From UBA3774 sp045600025 (lineage in GTDB: Bacteria > Bacillota > Clostridia > Lachnospirales > Lachnospiraceae): a DNA stretch of 18,694 bases. Shown here piece after piece: positions 7,941-15,974 of this stretch. The stretch is taken from contig JAZRXC010000030.1 of NCBI GenBank assembly GCA_045600025.1, positions 1-18,694 on the forward strand, read 5' to 3'. The notes beneath the pieces were generated by a model. The model was not told the origin of the DNA. It ran no database searches and saw only the letters and a list, made by a program, of their open reading frames with translations. Both the position numbers and the translations under genes were made by a program. Each line of letters opens with the position of its first letter. Positions within the stretch are counted from its first letter, which is position 1.

Positions 7941-9674
7941 TCACTCTACGCGGAATACATTTCGGTTGTAATCGGTGGTGGTAAGATATTGAACGCGGCT
8001 ATATGAATCAATGATGCAGTTATAGACATACTGACGCAGGCTGTCAACCTTGGCATCCGCATCAGTAAGATTATATATAGGCCCATTGTCACGCTCATAC
8101 AGAAAAACAGAACCGTCACGAATAGAAACAATATATTGAACAAGAACCTTTCTGCCCTGCGACTTAGAAAGAAGCAGTAAAGAAGACTCCTCAACGATCA
8201 TCATTATCTTATGAATACAATCCCTCGAAACCCCATTTGCTGAAAGAAACAACTCAACATCTCCACGTGCCGAGAGCGCAGTGTCCTCAGACACATAATA
8301 AGTTTTTCCAAAAGAAATGTATTTATCAGGATCAACAAGCCAGATGCCCTTATCTTTTCCGTAGCGCAACCGCACGGCGATAGCAAAAACCAAAATGGTA
8401 ACCGGCAAGGCAACAGGAAAAGCAGCCCATATACCATAGAACCCGAACAAATTACCGAAGAGGAAGATAAATGCAATCGGCATGAAGAAGGACTTCACCC
8501 ATTCGTATATCGTAGCAAGCAGTATTTTTCTGACAAGCACATATTGTGATATAAGCATATAGGTTATTGCAAAAGCAGGCATTGATATGGCTATGATTCG
8601 TATGACAGTGGCGGAGATTCTAACTTCTTCAGCAGCCTTTACACCGTATAGCAGCGGAATATAAGGCGCAAATATAACCAGCAGCGCCGCTATAATCAGC
8701 CCGAATTTTACCGCAAGCTTCATGGCATATTTTGCGATATATATTTCTTCAAAGGTATTTTCTTCTCCGAAATAAACCTCTGCGACAGGAGCAATGGCAG
8801 CCCCGATGCTGTCAAATATAACTGCCATATCAAATACGGTTAATGCGACAGAAGCTATAGGTAACAAACTTTCAGAAAAGTTCAGGATTACAAACCGGTT
8901 AATAAAGGTCCGCAGCAAACCGACATCAAGGTACTTTGATGCATCTACTATAGAAAGCCGGAATGCTTCTTTAATATCATTTAATGACAAGTGCCATTTG
9001 AAATGAATGATGTTCTTTTTCTCAAAGAAATGAATACAGAAAATCAGGATAGAAATCAAGATTCCGATAAAAGTTCCGAGACTTGCCCCAAAGGTGCCAT
9101 AGCGTAACGTGAAAACAACAGATAACGCTATACCGCCTATGACGGCGACAAGATTTGAAATGATATTCAATATAATATCCGTATACAGCATTTGCGCCAG
9201 AAGATAGGATATAGGAGTTATCGCGATGACATATTTCTCATACTTCCAGAATTCTTCGATTTCAAACCTTATTGCATCCGATACATTAAGCGTGCTGATA
9301 TAAAAATTCTCACCGAACTGCATGAATAAGAACATAAGAACAGACGCGGCGGCGCAGAGAATCAGACTCTGACCGAAGATTTCATTTGCGCGGTCGTTGT
9401 CATATCGGCCGAGGTATCTGTAATATATCAGAGAGCTTCCGATGCAGATGAGGCCGGAGATGAAGATTGCATATTCATATAAGGGGATTACCAGATTAAC
9501 TGCGCACAGGGCATCTTCACCGACTATGTTGCCGACGATAACGCAATTAATAATAATTGCGATATACCCGACTACCATAGTGAGCAGTGAAGTGCCAAAC
9601 AGCTTTAATAAAGTTGAATTGGCAAAATCCGGAGTTTTCTTTTTTAAACTGAAAATGCGAGAAATACAAATCAC
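7941..9674 (-). CDS. MATE-like membrane protein fused to a degenerate HATPase domain
   Basis: A 577-residue protein. Residues of about 15-450 form roughly twelve hydrophobic segments with MATE/polysaccharide-flippase character (GNIVGEDALCAVNLVIPLY near the start and YGTFGASLGTFIG near the middle), suggesting export or flipping of an unidentified substrate. The last roughly 110 residues are soluble and resemble the RsbW/histidine-kinase ATPase fold: a helix with VEESS (E495, E496) where the N-box should be, a strand pair, then RDNGP (D529-G531) matching the G1 box. The N-box asparagine and a GLG-type G2 box are missing, so catalysis is doubtful. The start is a GTG at 9674 with only AAGG three bases upstream. 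A stop occurs ten codons upstream, so no much longer form is possible, but a downstream start cannot be excluded. It is transcribed away from the starch locus, and no functional partner is adjacent. Confidence 0.72.
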   Translation of the reverse strand: MICISRIFSLKKKTPDFANSTLLKLFGTSLLTMVVGYIAIIINCVIVGNIVGEDALCAVNLVIPLYEYAIFISGLICIGSSLIYYRYLGRYDNDRANEIFGQSLILCAAASVLMFLFMQFGENFYISTLNVSDAIRFEIEEFWKYEKYVIAITPISYLLAQMLYTDIILNIISNLVAVIGGIALSVVFTLRYGTFGASLGTFIGILISILIFCIHFFEKKNIIHFKWHLSLNDIKEAFRLSIVDASKYLDVGLLRTFINRFVILNFSESLLPIASVALTVFDMAVIFDSIGAAIAPVAEVYFGEENTFEEIYIAKYAMKLAVKFGLIIAALLVIFAPYIPLLYGVKAAEEVRISATVIRIIAISMPAFAITYMLISQYVLVRKILLATIYEWVKSFFMPIAFIFLFGNLFGFYGIWAAFPVALPVTILVFAIAVRLRYGKDKGIWLVDPDKYISFGKTYYVSEDTALSARGDVELFLSANGVSRDCIHKIMMIVEESSLLLLSKSQGRKVLVQYIVSIRDGSVFLYERDNGPIYNLTDADAKVDSLRQYVYNCIIDSYSRVQYLTTTDYNRNVFRVE

Positions 9675-9812
9675 CTGCCTTGAGAAAATAACAAAAGGAT
9701 TTTAACATATATTTGAGAGATTGGCTATCTATAAGACACAGGAGAAAGATATAAAAATTGCAAAAAAGTCATTCAAAAAATGTCAAAAACGAATAATACG
9801 AGTAAAAACATG

Positions 9813-9826
9813 GGAAAACGTTTTCC
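9813..9826. promoter_or_regulatory. LacI-family operator candidate 1
   Basis: A perfect 14-bp palindrome, GGAAAACGTTTTCC, with the central CG typical of LacI/GalR-family sites (MalR and CcpA types). It lies about 184 bases upstream of the predicted operon transcription start. The LacI-family gene at the end of the same operon is the obvious candidate ligand. Confidence 0.65.
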
Positions 9827-9944
9827 TAATACTCGCATACTGTGATGACATTAAATAAGCATATTTATATAGTCAAATGACAATTTACGACTTATTTACA
9901 CAAAATCAGCAAAAATATTTGTTAAAATGGCTAATTAACACAAA

Positions 9945-9956
9945 GAAAACGCTTTC
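9945..9956. promoter_or_regulatory. LacI-family operator candidate 2 (also cre-like)
   Basis: GAAAACGCTTTC is a CG-centred palindrome with one mismatched pair. Over the extended 14 bases (9944-9957) it shares 12 of 14 positions with candidate 1. It ends 11 bases before the predicted -35 element, centred near -52. The sequence also fits a catabolite-response element bound by CcpA, so binding by the local regulator, by CcpA or by both is possible. Confidence 0.55.
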
Positions 9957-9967
9957 CCAAACCGTTG

Positions 9968-9996
9968 TTGACGGGCTTTTTTCGGAAAGCTATCAT
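9968..9996 (+). promoter_or_regulatory. Predicted promoter of the starch/maltodextrin operon
   Basis: TTGACG (9968-9973) and TATCAT (9991-9996) are exactly 17 bases apart. Transcription would start near 10003, leaving a 30-base leader that contains the strong ribosome binding site. It lies directly downstream of operator candidate 2. Confidence 0.6.
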
Positions 9997-10032
9997 TGAA
10001 TTGTCTTTCATAGGACAGAAAAGGAGGAGAAC

Positions 10033-11199
10033 ATGAAAAGATTATTATCTATATTGATAGCCGTTGTTTTAAGCCTTTCAACATTTCCGATGATGGCTAT
10101 CGCAGATCAGTCCGCAGAGGAGATGGTACCTGTATGCGTATCTGTCCCCAGTGATTGGGAAGCTCCTTGCTGTTGGGCATGGGCTGATGACGGAACCAAT
10201 GCATTTGCAGCATGGCCCGGAGATCAATTCAAGACATTAGACGAGAACTGGTATTACATTTATGTTCCGAATTTTGTTCAAAATGTAATTGTAAATGCCA
10301 ATGGAGCAACTATTCAGACTGATGGTATAGTAGTTGAGGCCGGAAAGGCTGTATGGATTACCGTTGCGGATGATGCAACTGCTACTGTAAGTTACGATGC
10401 GCAGAGCAAGACGGCTATACCTGAATACGTTGAAGAGTTTACAGTACATGCCTATGTTCCGCTGACATGGAAGACAGTAAATATGTGGGCATGGTCAGCT
10501 CCGGATGGAACAAATGCATTTGCAGCATGGCCCGGCCTGTCAATGACTGAGGGAGAAGACGGATGGTTCACCGGTAAGGCACCTGTATGGGTAAATTCTC
10601 TTATCATAAACGGTAACGGCGGTGAAGTTAAGACTGCTGATATCAGCATAGAAGCGAAAGAACTTTGGGTTACGGTATATGAAGATCTCAGCTACGAGCT
10701 TTCAGATACGGATCCCAACAAGACCGCAGAAAACATTACTGTGCATACACAGGTTCCTGCCGATTGGGCAGATCCTTGTTGCTGGGCATGGTCAGCTCCG
10801 GACGGAACTAATGCATTTACTGCATGGCCCGGTGAGGCATTTGCAAAAGACGGAGATTGGTACACAATCGAAGTACCCGGTTGGATAAATTCAGTTATAA
10901 TCAATGCAAACGAAGGCGGTATTCAGACCACAGATCTGTCTGTTGATGCAGGCAAAGATGTATGGGTTGTTGTAACAGATCCTGAGAATGCTATTGTAAG
11001 TTACGAAGAGCCCGCTGCAGAAATAACAACTACTGCTGCTGCGCCTGAGACCACTTCGGCTCCCGCAACAGAGCCCGCTGCTGATGACACTGAAGATACT
11101 TCAAAACCCAATACCGGACTTATTGTTGGTATTGGAGCTGCTGCTGTAGCAGTGGCAGCCGGTGTTGGAGTTGCTGTAAAGAAGAAAAAAGCAAAATAA
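10033..11199 (+). CDS. Surface-anchored starch-binding protein with three CBM26-like repeats
   Basis: A secreted 388-residue protein. A signal peptide (about 1-25: MKR, hydrophobic stretch, AIADQ) precedes three tandem repeats starting near residues 33, 138 and 237, each about 85-90 residues long. Each repeat has V-P-x-x-W, a WAW core, DGTNAF and AxWPG, then a VNxxIxNxNGGxxQT-like strand pair. This pattern matches family 26 carbohydrate-binding modules, which bind starch and malto-oligosaccharides. No catalytic domain is present. Repeats 1 and 3 carry a Cys-Cys pair before WAW. A Thr/Ala/Pro/Glu-rich linker (about 326-357) leads to KPNTG (358-362), a roughly 20-residue hydrophobic segment and a KKKKAK tail. 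This resembles an xPxTG sortase signal, though it could simply be a membrane anchor. It is the first gene of the operon and probably holds starch at the cell surface for the importer encoded next. Confidence 0.85.
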   Translation: MKRLLSILIAVVLSLSTFPMMAIADQSAEEMVPVCVSVPSDWEAPCCWAWADDGTNAFAAWPGDQFKTLDENWYYIYVPNFVQNVIVNANGATIQTDGIVVEAGKAVWITVADDATATVSYDAQSKTAIPEYVEEFTVHAYVPLTWKTVNMWAWSAPDGTNAFAAWPGLSMTEGEDGWFTGKAPVWVNSLIINGNGGEVKTADISIEAKELWVTVYEDLSYELSDTDPNKTAENITVHTQVPADWADPCCWAWSAPDGTNAFTAWPGEAFAKDGDWYTIEVPGWINSVIINANEGGIQTTDLSVDAGKDVWVVVTDPENAIVSYEEPAAEITTTAAAPETTSAPATEPAADDTEDTSKPNTGLIVGIGAAAVAVAAGVGVAVKKKKAK

Positions 11200-11215
11200 T
11201 AGCTGATTAAACATG

Positions 11216-11243
11216 TGCGGGTATGCGCCTTAGCATACCCGCA
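11216..11243 (+). terminator. Intergenic stem-loop, possible partial terminator
   Basis: TGCGGGTATGC (11216-11226) pairs perfectly with GCATACCCGCA (11233-11243) around a six-base loop. Only three T follow, so it is at best a leaky terminator. Placed between the starch-binding gene and the lipoprotein gene, it may lower downstream expression or protect the upstream message from 3' decay, giving more surface protein than transporter. Confidence 0.6.
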
Positions 11244-11266
11244 TTTGGTCGTATGAAGGGGGATAT

Positions 11267-12475
11267 ATGAAACGATTACTTGCAATAATCCTATCTGCAA
11301 TAATGGCATTTTCCGTAATCGGATGCAGTCAGTCAGAAGCTGTGGGAGGAGATACCAATACTTTGGTGATATGGCACGATAAAGAAGATGCCGTTATTGC
11401 CGCGCTACAGGAATATTTAAGCAAAGCCATTCCAGATGTGACCGTTCAATTCGAGAAGAAAACAAGTCTTACAGATTCCTTGAAACTGGTTGGCAATGAT
11501 CCGTCATCTGCACCTGATCTGTTCATATTTGCTCATGACAAGATAGGTGTATTTGCCGAGATGGGAATATTGGCTCCTGTTACTGAATTAATAGATCAAA
11601 GTGAACTGTCAGATTATCTGGACATGACGCTTGCGGCTGCCACATATCATGATGTGCTTTATCAGTTGCCGTTGTATTTTGAGACATTACTGTTCATGTA
11701 CAACCGCCGCTATATGCAAGATGAAGAGGTTCCTGCTACAACGGATGAACTCCTGACATATATGGAAAATAATACGGGAAGAGGCAGGTATGGATTTGTT
11801 GAACAACACAGTACTGCATATTACAGCGCTGCATGGATACACGGATTTGACGGAAGCATAATAGACCTTCAAGGTGTTCCTTTTCCAAATCAAGATAAAA
11901 TAAAATCAGCACTTGAATATCATTTGCAATTTGTCGAGATGATGCCGGGCGAGACGGAATACTCCACAGTAAATACACTGTTTTTAGAGGGTAAGGCAGA
12001 CTCTACTATAGGTGGCCCCTGGATGGTTCCTTCAGCTCGTGCTGCAAATATAGACCTGGGCATCGCCAAGATGCCTATCGTGAATGCAACTGGTAAAGCA
12101 CTGGCACCTTATTCAGGTGTTCAGGGAGTTCATGTACTGAAGTTTGCTGCTCAGAACAAAAAAGAAGCTGTTCAAAAATTATTCAGAGCACTGATAGATC
12201 CCGAGATAGGAATTTCGCTGGCTCAGGCGAGCGGGTGTGCACCTGCAAACAGCGTATGCTACAGCGATAGCCGCGTATGTGATGATCCGCTGGTTCAAGC
12301 TATGCGTACAACTGCAGAGATAGCCGTGCCTATGCCTAATATTCCCGAGATGGATGTAATGTGGACAGTTGTAGGTAATCTGTTAACGGATGTAAATCTA
12401 TCAAAAACTAATATAAACGAAAGCTTTGAGAAGGCACTTTCACAGGCAAATAGTTTAATTGATGCAATGCATTGA
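11267..12475 (+). CDS. Maltodextrin-type ABC transporter solute-binding lipoprotein
   Basis: Extracellular substrate-binding component of a CUT1-type sugar importer, 402 residues, MalE-like. The signal peptide ends in a VIGC lipobox, so Cys20 should be lipidated and hold the protein on the outer face of the membrane. The mature protein shows the family pattern: an initial LVIWHDKED strand, a DLFIFAHDKIGVFAEMG segment, QLPLYFETLLFMYNRR, an ADSTIGGPWMV stretch and a C-terminal helical part. The start has an AAGGGGG site six bases upstream. The GAGGA site of the next gene overlaps its stop. The sugar is inferred to be malto-oligosaccharide from the starch-binding and GH13 neighbours, since specificity cannot be read from sequence alone. 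Confidence 0.88.
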   Translation: MKRLLAIILSAIMAFSVIGCSQSEAVGGDTNTLVIWHDKEDAVIAALQEYLSKAIPDVTVQFEKKTSLTDSLKLVGNDPSSAPDLFIFAHDKIGVFAEMGILAPVTELIDQSELSDYLDMTLAAATYHDVLYQLPLYFETLLFMYNRRYMQDEEVPATTDELLTYMENNTGRGRYGFVEQHSTAYYSAAWIHGFDGSIIDLQGVPFPNQDKIKSALEYHLQFVEMMPGETEYSTVNTLFLEGKADSTIGGPWMVPSARAANIDLGIAKMPIVNATGKALAPYSGVQGVHVLKFAAQNKKEAVQKLFRALIDPEIGISLAQASGCAPANSVCYSDSRVCDDPLVQAMRTTAEIAVPMPNIPEMDVMWTVVGNLLTDVNLSKTNINESFEKALSQANSLIDAMH

Positions 12476-12485
12476 GGAATAGAGC

Positions 12486-13382
12486 ATGAAAGATAAGACG
12501 CGAAAGGGATGGCTGCATTCATATCTTTGGTCGGCACCGTCATTGCTGCTGATTGCCGTCGTTGTAGTATTCCCGATATTGTATACGTTTTACATTTCTT
12601 TGACCAACATGAATGTATATCATTGGTTCGATTTTACGATTGTTGGTTTGGAAAATTATGCGCGAGCACTGTTTGTGCTTGATTCCGGCTTTCTTTCAGC
12701 GTTGCTTGTTACTATTCTGTGGACAGTTGTCAGCATGATCTTGCAGCTGATCATTGCATTTATATTGGCAAGCCTGCTTAATGTGCAGAAATTGCGTCTG
12801 CGTAAGCTTTACAAAACGTTACTTATGTTTCCATGGGCTATGCCGGGATATGTATCGATCCTGCTTTGGAAGACAGGTATGTTCAACACGCAATTCGGCT
12901 TGTTGAATCAGTGGATGGAAAAGCTGGGTCTTGAAGCGGTCAGATGGCTTTCTTCAGATGTCTCTGCTTTTATTTGCTGCACTATAGTAAATCTATGGCT
13001 TGCCCTTCCGTTCATGATAATGATTATGGATGGTGCCATGCAAAGTATTGACAAAAGCTACTACGAAAGCGCTTTGCTGGACGGTGCAGGATGGTTGCAG
13101 CGCACAAAGTACATAACGGTTCCGGCCATACGACCAATCATAGCACCGGCGGTCATCATTACTATATTTACGACATTCAAGCAGTTTGATGTAATTTACC
13201 TTCTGACACAACAGGCTGGCGCAAAGACCGGCTCTCATGTGCATACGATACTGACTTATGCATATGAGAACGCATTTATTACAAATAACTACGGCTACAG
13301 CTCCGCAATATCTATCATTATTTTCATTTTGCTGATACTGTTTTCTGCCAGATATCAGATGAGAGAGGAGGGAACCAGATGA
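12486..13382 (+). CDS. MalF-like ABC transporter permease
   Basis: Inner membrane subunit of the CUT1 importer, 298 residues with about six hydrophobic segments. It lacks the long periplasmic insertion of E. coli MalF and is typical in size for Gram-positive MalF/MsmF proteins. The EAA loop that contacts the ATPase is visible as YYESALLDGAGWLQRTKYIT (near residues 194-213). The ribosome binding site GAGGA lies over the stop of the binding-protein gene. The last four bases overlap the next permease gene (ATGA), indicating translational coupling and a heterodimeric channel. Confidence 0.93.
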   Translation: MKDKTRKGWLHSYLWSAPSLLLIAVVVVFPILYTFYISLTNMNVYHWFDFTIVGLENYARALFVLDSGFLSALLVTILWTVVSMILQLIIAFILASLLNVQKLRLRKLYKTLLMFPWAMPGYVSILLWKTGMFNTQFGLLNQWMEKLGLEAVRWLSSDVSAFICCTIVNLWLALPFMIMIMDGAMQSIDKSYYESALLDGAGWLQRTKYITVPAIRPIIAPAVIITIFTTFKQFDVIYLLTQQAGAKTGSHVHTILTYAYENAFITNNYGYSSAISIIIFILLILFSARYQMREEGTR

Positions 13383-14221
13383 ATCGCAAACACAAAGAAA
13401 GAGTTCGTCTTGCCGGATTAAATATATTTTTCATCGTTCTGTGTTTCATTACTTTGATTCCGATTCTCTATGCATTAAGCGTATCGCTGAATGCACAAAA
13501 CACACTACTCAGCTCAGACTTTTCTTTTATTCCAAAAGACTTCACATTGGAAAACTATAAGCGAGTATTGTTCGGAGAGGATATTCTGACGTGGTTTGGT
13601 AATAGTATCTATCTGGCGGCTTTGACGGTAACATTTTCACTATGCGTTGCCATCCCTGCAGCATACTGCTTTTCTCGTCGTAGATTTCCGGGGCGCAGGA
13701 CAATACTGAAATGCCTGGTATTGATTAATTCATTTCCTGCGGTGTTGTCTATGTTTGCGGTATACCGCTTGCTAAGACCTTTGGGACTGATTAATCATTT
13801 GTCAGGCCTCATACTTGTTTATACAGGAACTATGGCGGTCTTCAGTTTGTGGAATATCAAGGGATATTTTGACACTATTCCCGTAGAGATAGAAGAAGCT
13901 GCTCGGACGGATGGTGCAAGCTCTTTGCAGGTTGTAACACGCATAGTATTGCCTTTGGCAAAACCCAGTATCATAGTCACGGCATTGATGGTTTTGATAT
14001 ATGTGTGGAATGAATACATATATGCCACAACATTTATGACAGGCGAAAGCAGCTATACTTTGGCCGCCGGACTCTATGCATTACAGGCAACAGAAATGAG
14101 CGGCAGTTGGCCGGTTTTTGCAGCTGCTTCTATTACCGTATCAATTCCTGTATTGATCATATTCTTCTTATGCCAGAAACATATGACTTCCGGACTTACG
14201 GCAGGTGGAGTGAAAGGATAA
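13379..14221 (+). CDS. MalG-like ABC transporter permease
   Basis: Second membrane subunit of the importer, 280 residues with about six hydrophobic segments and the EAA loop EIEEAARTDGASSLQVVTRI followed by VLPLAKPSI. The GGxK end (TAGGVKG) is typical of MalG-type proteins. It starts within the last four bases of the preceding permease gene, and the GH13 gene begins three bases after its stop. The operon encodes no ATP-binding subunit, so this pair presumably uses a shared MsmK/MalK-type ATPase encoded elsewhere. Confidence 0.94.
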   Translation: MNRKHKERVRLAGLNIFFIVLCFITLIPILYALSVSLNAQNTLLSSDFSFIPKDFTLENYKRVLFGEDILTWFGNSIYLAALTVTFSLCVAIPAAYCFSRRRFPGRRTILKCLVLINSFPAVLSMFAVYRLLRPLGLINHLSGLILVYTGTMAVFSLWNIKGYFDTIPVEIEEAARTDGASSLQVVTRIVLPLAKPSIIVTALMVLIYVWNEYIYATTFMTGESSYTLAAGLYALQATEMSGSWPVFAAASITVSIPVLIIFFLCQKHMTSGLTAGGVKG

Positions 14222-14224
14222 TTC

Positions 14225-15928
14225 ATGGATAAAAGTGCAATTCTACATATTCCAATGTCACAATACGCATATGGTTTGGACGAAAATCATATTGTCTTTC
14301 GCCTGCGCTGTGCGAGAGGAGACTTGGTAAACTGTACTTTATATTACGGAGATACTGCTTGCCGAGTTAACCCGATAATATTTACTCCGGCTGAGATGAA
14401 TATAGTGGCAGAAGATTTTTATCATGATTATTGGCAAGTGATATTAGACAGCCCATATAAGAGGTTATTTTATTATTTCAGTTTGAGCGACGGGAAAGAA
14501 ACTATTCTGTATTACGGAGATGTATTTACGGATTGTCTTTCAGAAGACAGGTCAGAATATTTTAAATTGCCTTTTAATCACAGAGCAGATATAGTAACTG
14601 TCCCGGACTGGGTGAATGAAGCCGTAATATATAATATTTTTCCTGATAGCTTCGCAAGCGGAAAATGTTTCATCTCTTGCGATGGCATCACAATGGATTA
14701 TAAAGAAAATGAAGTACACGGTAAGCTTGGCGGAACTCTGTGGGGGATAGCCGAGAACGCAGACTACCTGCAAGAGCTTGGGGTAAATTGTGTGTATTTG
14801 AATCCTGTCTTTGTTGCCGGAGAGTATCACAAGTATGATTTGCTTGATTATTATCACGTTGACCCTTGCTTTGGCGGTGATGAAGCCTTGCGACACCTGG
14901 TTACAGTACTTCATGAACGTGACATTCGTATATTGATAGACGGAGTGTTCAATCATTGCGGATGGCATTTCTTCGCTTTTGACGATGTCGTTAAACACGG
15001 CGAAAGTTCACCTTATAAAGACTGGTTCTACGGATTGCAATATCCGGTAGTGCGTCCTGACGATGCCGAGACATACCCTCCATATGAATGCTTTGCTTAC
15101 GAAAGAATGATGCCCAAACTGAATACGGCAAATCCTGAGGTGAGAAAATATTTTTGTGAAGTAGGCCGGTATTGGGTAAAAGAATATCACATAGATGGAT
15201 GGCGTTTGGATGTGGCAAGCGAAGTGGATGACAGATTCTGGCGAGAGTTTCGCTCTGCTATTAAAGAAGTGAATCCTGACGCTTTGCTAATCGGAGAGAT
15301 TTGGGAGAGCGCAGGACATTGGCTGCAAGGAGACATGTTTGACTCTGCTATGAATTACGATTTCAGAAAGCATTGTCGTCGATTCTTTGCAGAAGGTAGT
15401 ATTGATGCTGCAGATTTTTCGGGGCGTATTACGGATATGCTAATGCGCTACCGTATACCGATTGTATCGGCTCAATTGAATATACTGGATAGTCACGATG
15501 TAAGCAGATTTTTGTCATTGTGCAAAGGAAACATTCGGCGTTATCGATTGGCGGTGCTATTTGAGATGTGCTTTGTAGGTATGCCTACTATATTCTATGG
15601 TGATGAACTTGGTATAAAAGGATTAGTGGAAAATGATTATCGTTCACCTATGGCTTGGGAGAAAGGCGATACAGAATTATTTGAATTTTTCAAATCGGTG
15701 ATAGCTCTGCGAAAAGGATCACAGGCTCTATGCAGAGGCGAATATAAATTAATAAGTGCCGAAGGAATGCTTTTGGTATTTCAAAGACAATACAAATCTG
15801 AAATCGTTACAGTCGTATTGAATGCTTCCGATTCATACATTTCATATCGCAACGAGGCAATACCTGCTCTGTGCGCAGGCGTAACTGATGTAACTATAGA
15901 ACCTTTTGGTTACGCAGTATATTGTTGA
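14225..15928 (+). CDS. Cytoplasmic GH13 alpha-glucosidic hydrolase, neopullulanase/cyclomaltodextrinase type
   Basis: A 567-residue alpha-amylase-family enzyme expected to cut imported malto-oligosaccharides, cyclodextrins or pullulan fragments inside the cell. It has no signal peptide. An N-terminal beta-sandwich of about 120 residues (FRLRCARGDLVNCTLYYGD and RLFYYFSLSDGKE) resembles the CBM34-like domain of GH13_20 enzymes, followed by VIYNIFPDSFASG at the start of the barrel. The conserved regions are present: region I DGVFNH (239-244), region II GWRLDVASEV with nucleophile D329, region III GEIWE with acid/base E358, and region IV LDSHD with H424 and D425. All catalytic residues are intact. 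It starts three bases after the MalG-like gene, with AAGGA as ribosome binding site. Maltogenic amylase, neopullulanase and cyclomaltodextrinase cannot be told apart from sequence alone. Confidence 0.9.
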   Translation: MDKSAILHIPMSQYAYGLDENHIVFRLRCARGDLVNCTLYYGDTACRVNPIIFTPAEMNIVAEDFYHDYWQVILDSPYKRLFYYFSLSDGKETILYYGDVFTDCLSEDRSEYFKLPFNHRADIVTVPDWVNEAVIYNIFPDSFASGKCFISCDGITMDYKENEVHGKLGGTLWGIAENADYLQELGVNCVYLNPVFVAGEYHKYDLLDYYHVDPCFGGDEALRHLVTVLHERDIRILIDGVFNHCGWHFFAFDDVVKHGESSPYKDWFYGLQYPVVRPDDAETYPPYECFAYERMMPKLNTANPEVRKYFCEVGRYWVKEYHIDGWRLDVASEVDDRFWREFRSAIKEVNPDALLIGEIWESAGHWLQGDMFDSAMNYDFRKHCRRFFAEGSIDAADFSGRITDMLMRYRIPIVSAQLNILDSHDVSRFLSLCKGNIRRYRLAVLFEMCFVGMPTIFYGDELGIKGLVENDYRSPMAWEKGDTELFEFFKSVIALRKGSQALCRGEYKLISAEGMLLVFQRQYKSEIVTVVLNASDSYISYRNEAIPALCAGVTDVTIEPFGYAVYC

Positions 15929-15974
15929 ATTGATCTCCTATAATGTTTAAAATAAAACCAAAGGAGGCAACTAT

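Larger units (their letters stand above)
9675..10032. other. 358-bp regulatory region between the MATE-like gene and the starch operon
   Basis: An A+T-rich divergent intergenic region with no credible open frame. It holds two CG-centred palindromes (9813-9826 and 9945-9956), a promoter at 9968-9996 and a strong AAGGAGGAG ribosome binding site at 10021-10029 for the starch-binding gene. Centre to centre the palindromes are 131 bases apart. A short inverted pair, CGAGTA (9799-9804) and TACTCG (9830-9835), flanks the first palindrome but does not share its centre. I could not identify a convincing promoter for the MATE-like gene. Confidence 0.6.

Noticed and set aside
7662..8006. Open frames running through the tRNA-Pro and terminator
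   Set aside because: They cross a clear tRNA and a terminator hairpin, and their translations are not protein-like.
9799..9835. CGAGTA/TACTCG inverted pair around operator 1 as a hairpin terminator or larger operator
   Set aside because: The two arms are not centred on the palindrome and no T-run follows. It may be chance.
9961..9982. CCGT/ACGG with a following T-run near 9977 as an attenuator terminator
   Set aside because: The stem is only four pairs and overlaps the predicted -35 element, so it is not transcribed from this promoter.
12808..12815. AAACGTTA in the MalF-like gene as a further LacI-family operator
   Set aside because: The match is limited to the core with no flanking symmetry, and it is inside a coding region.
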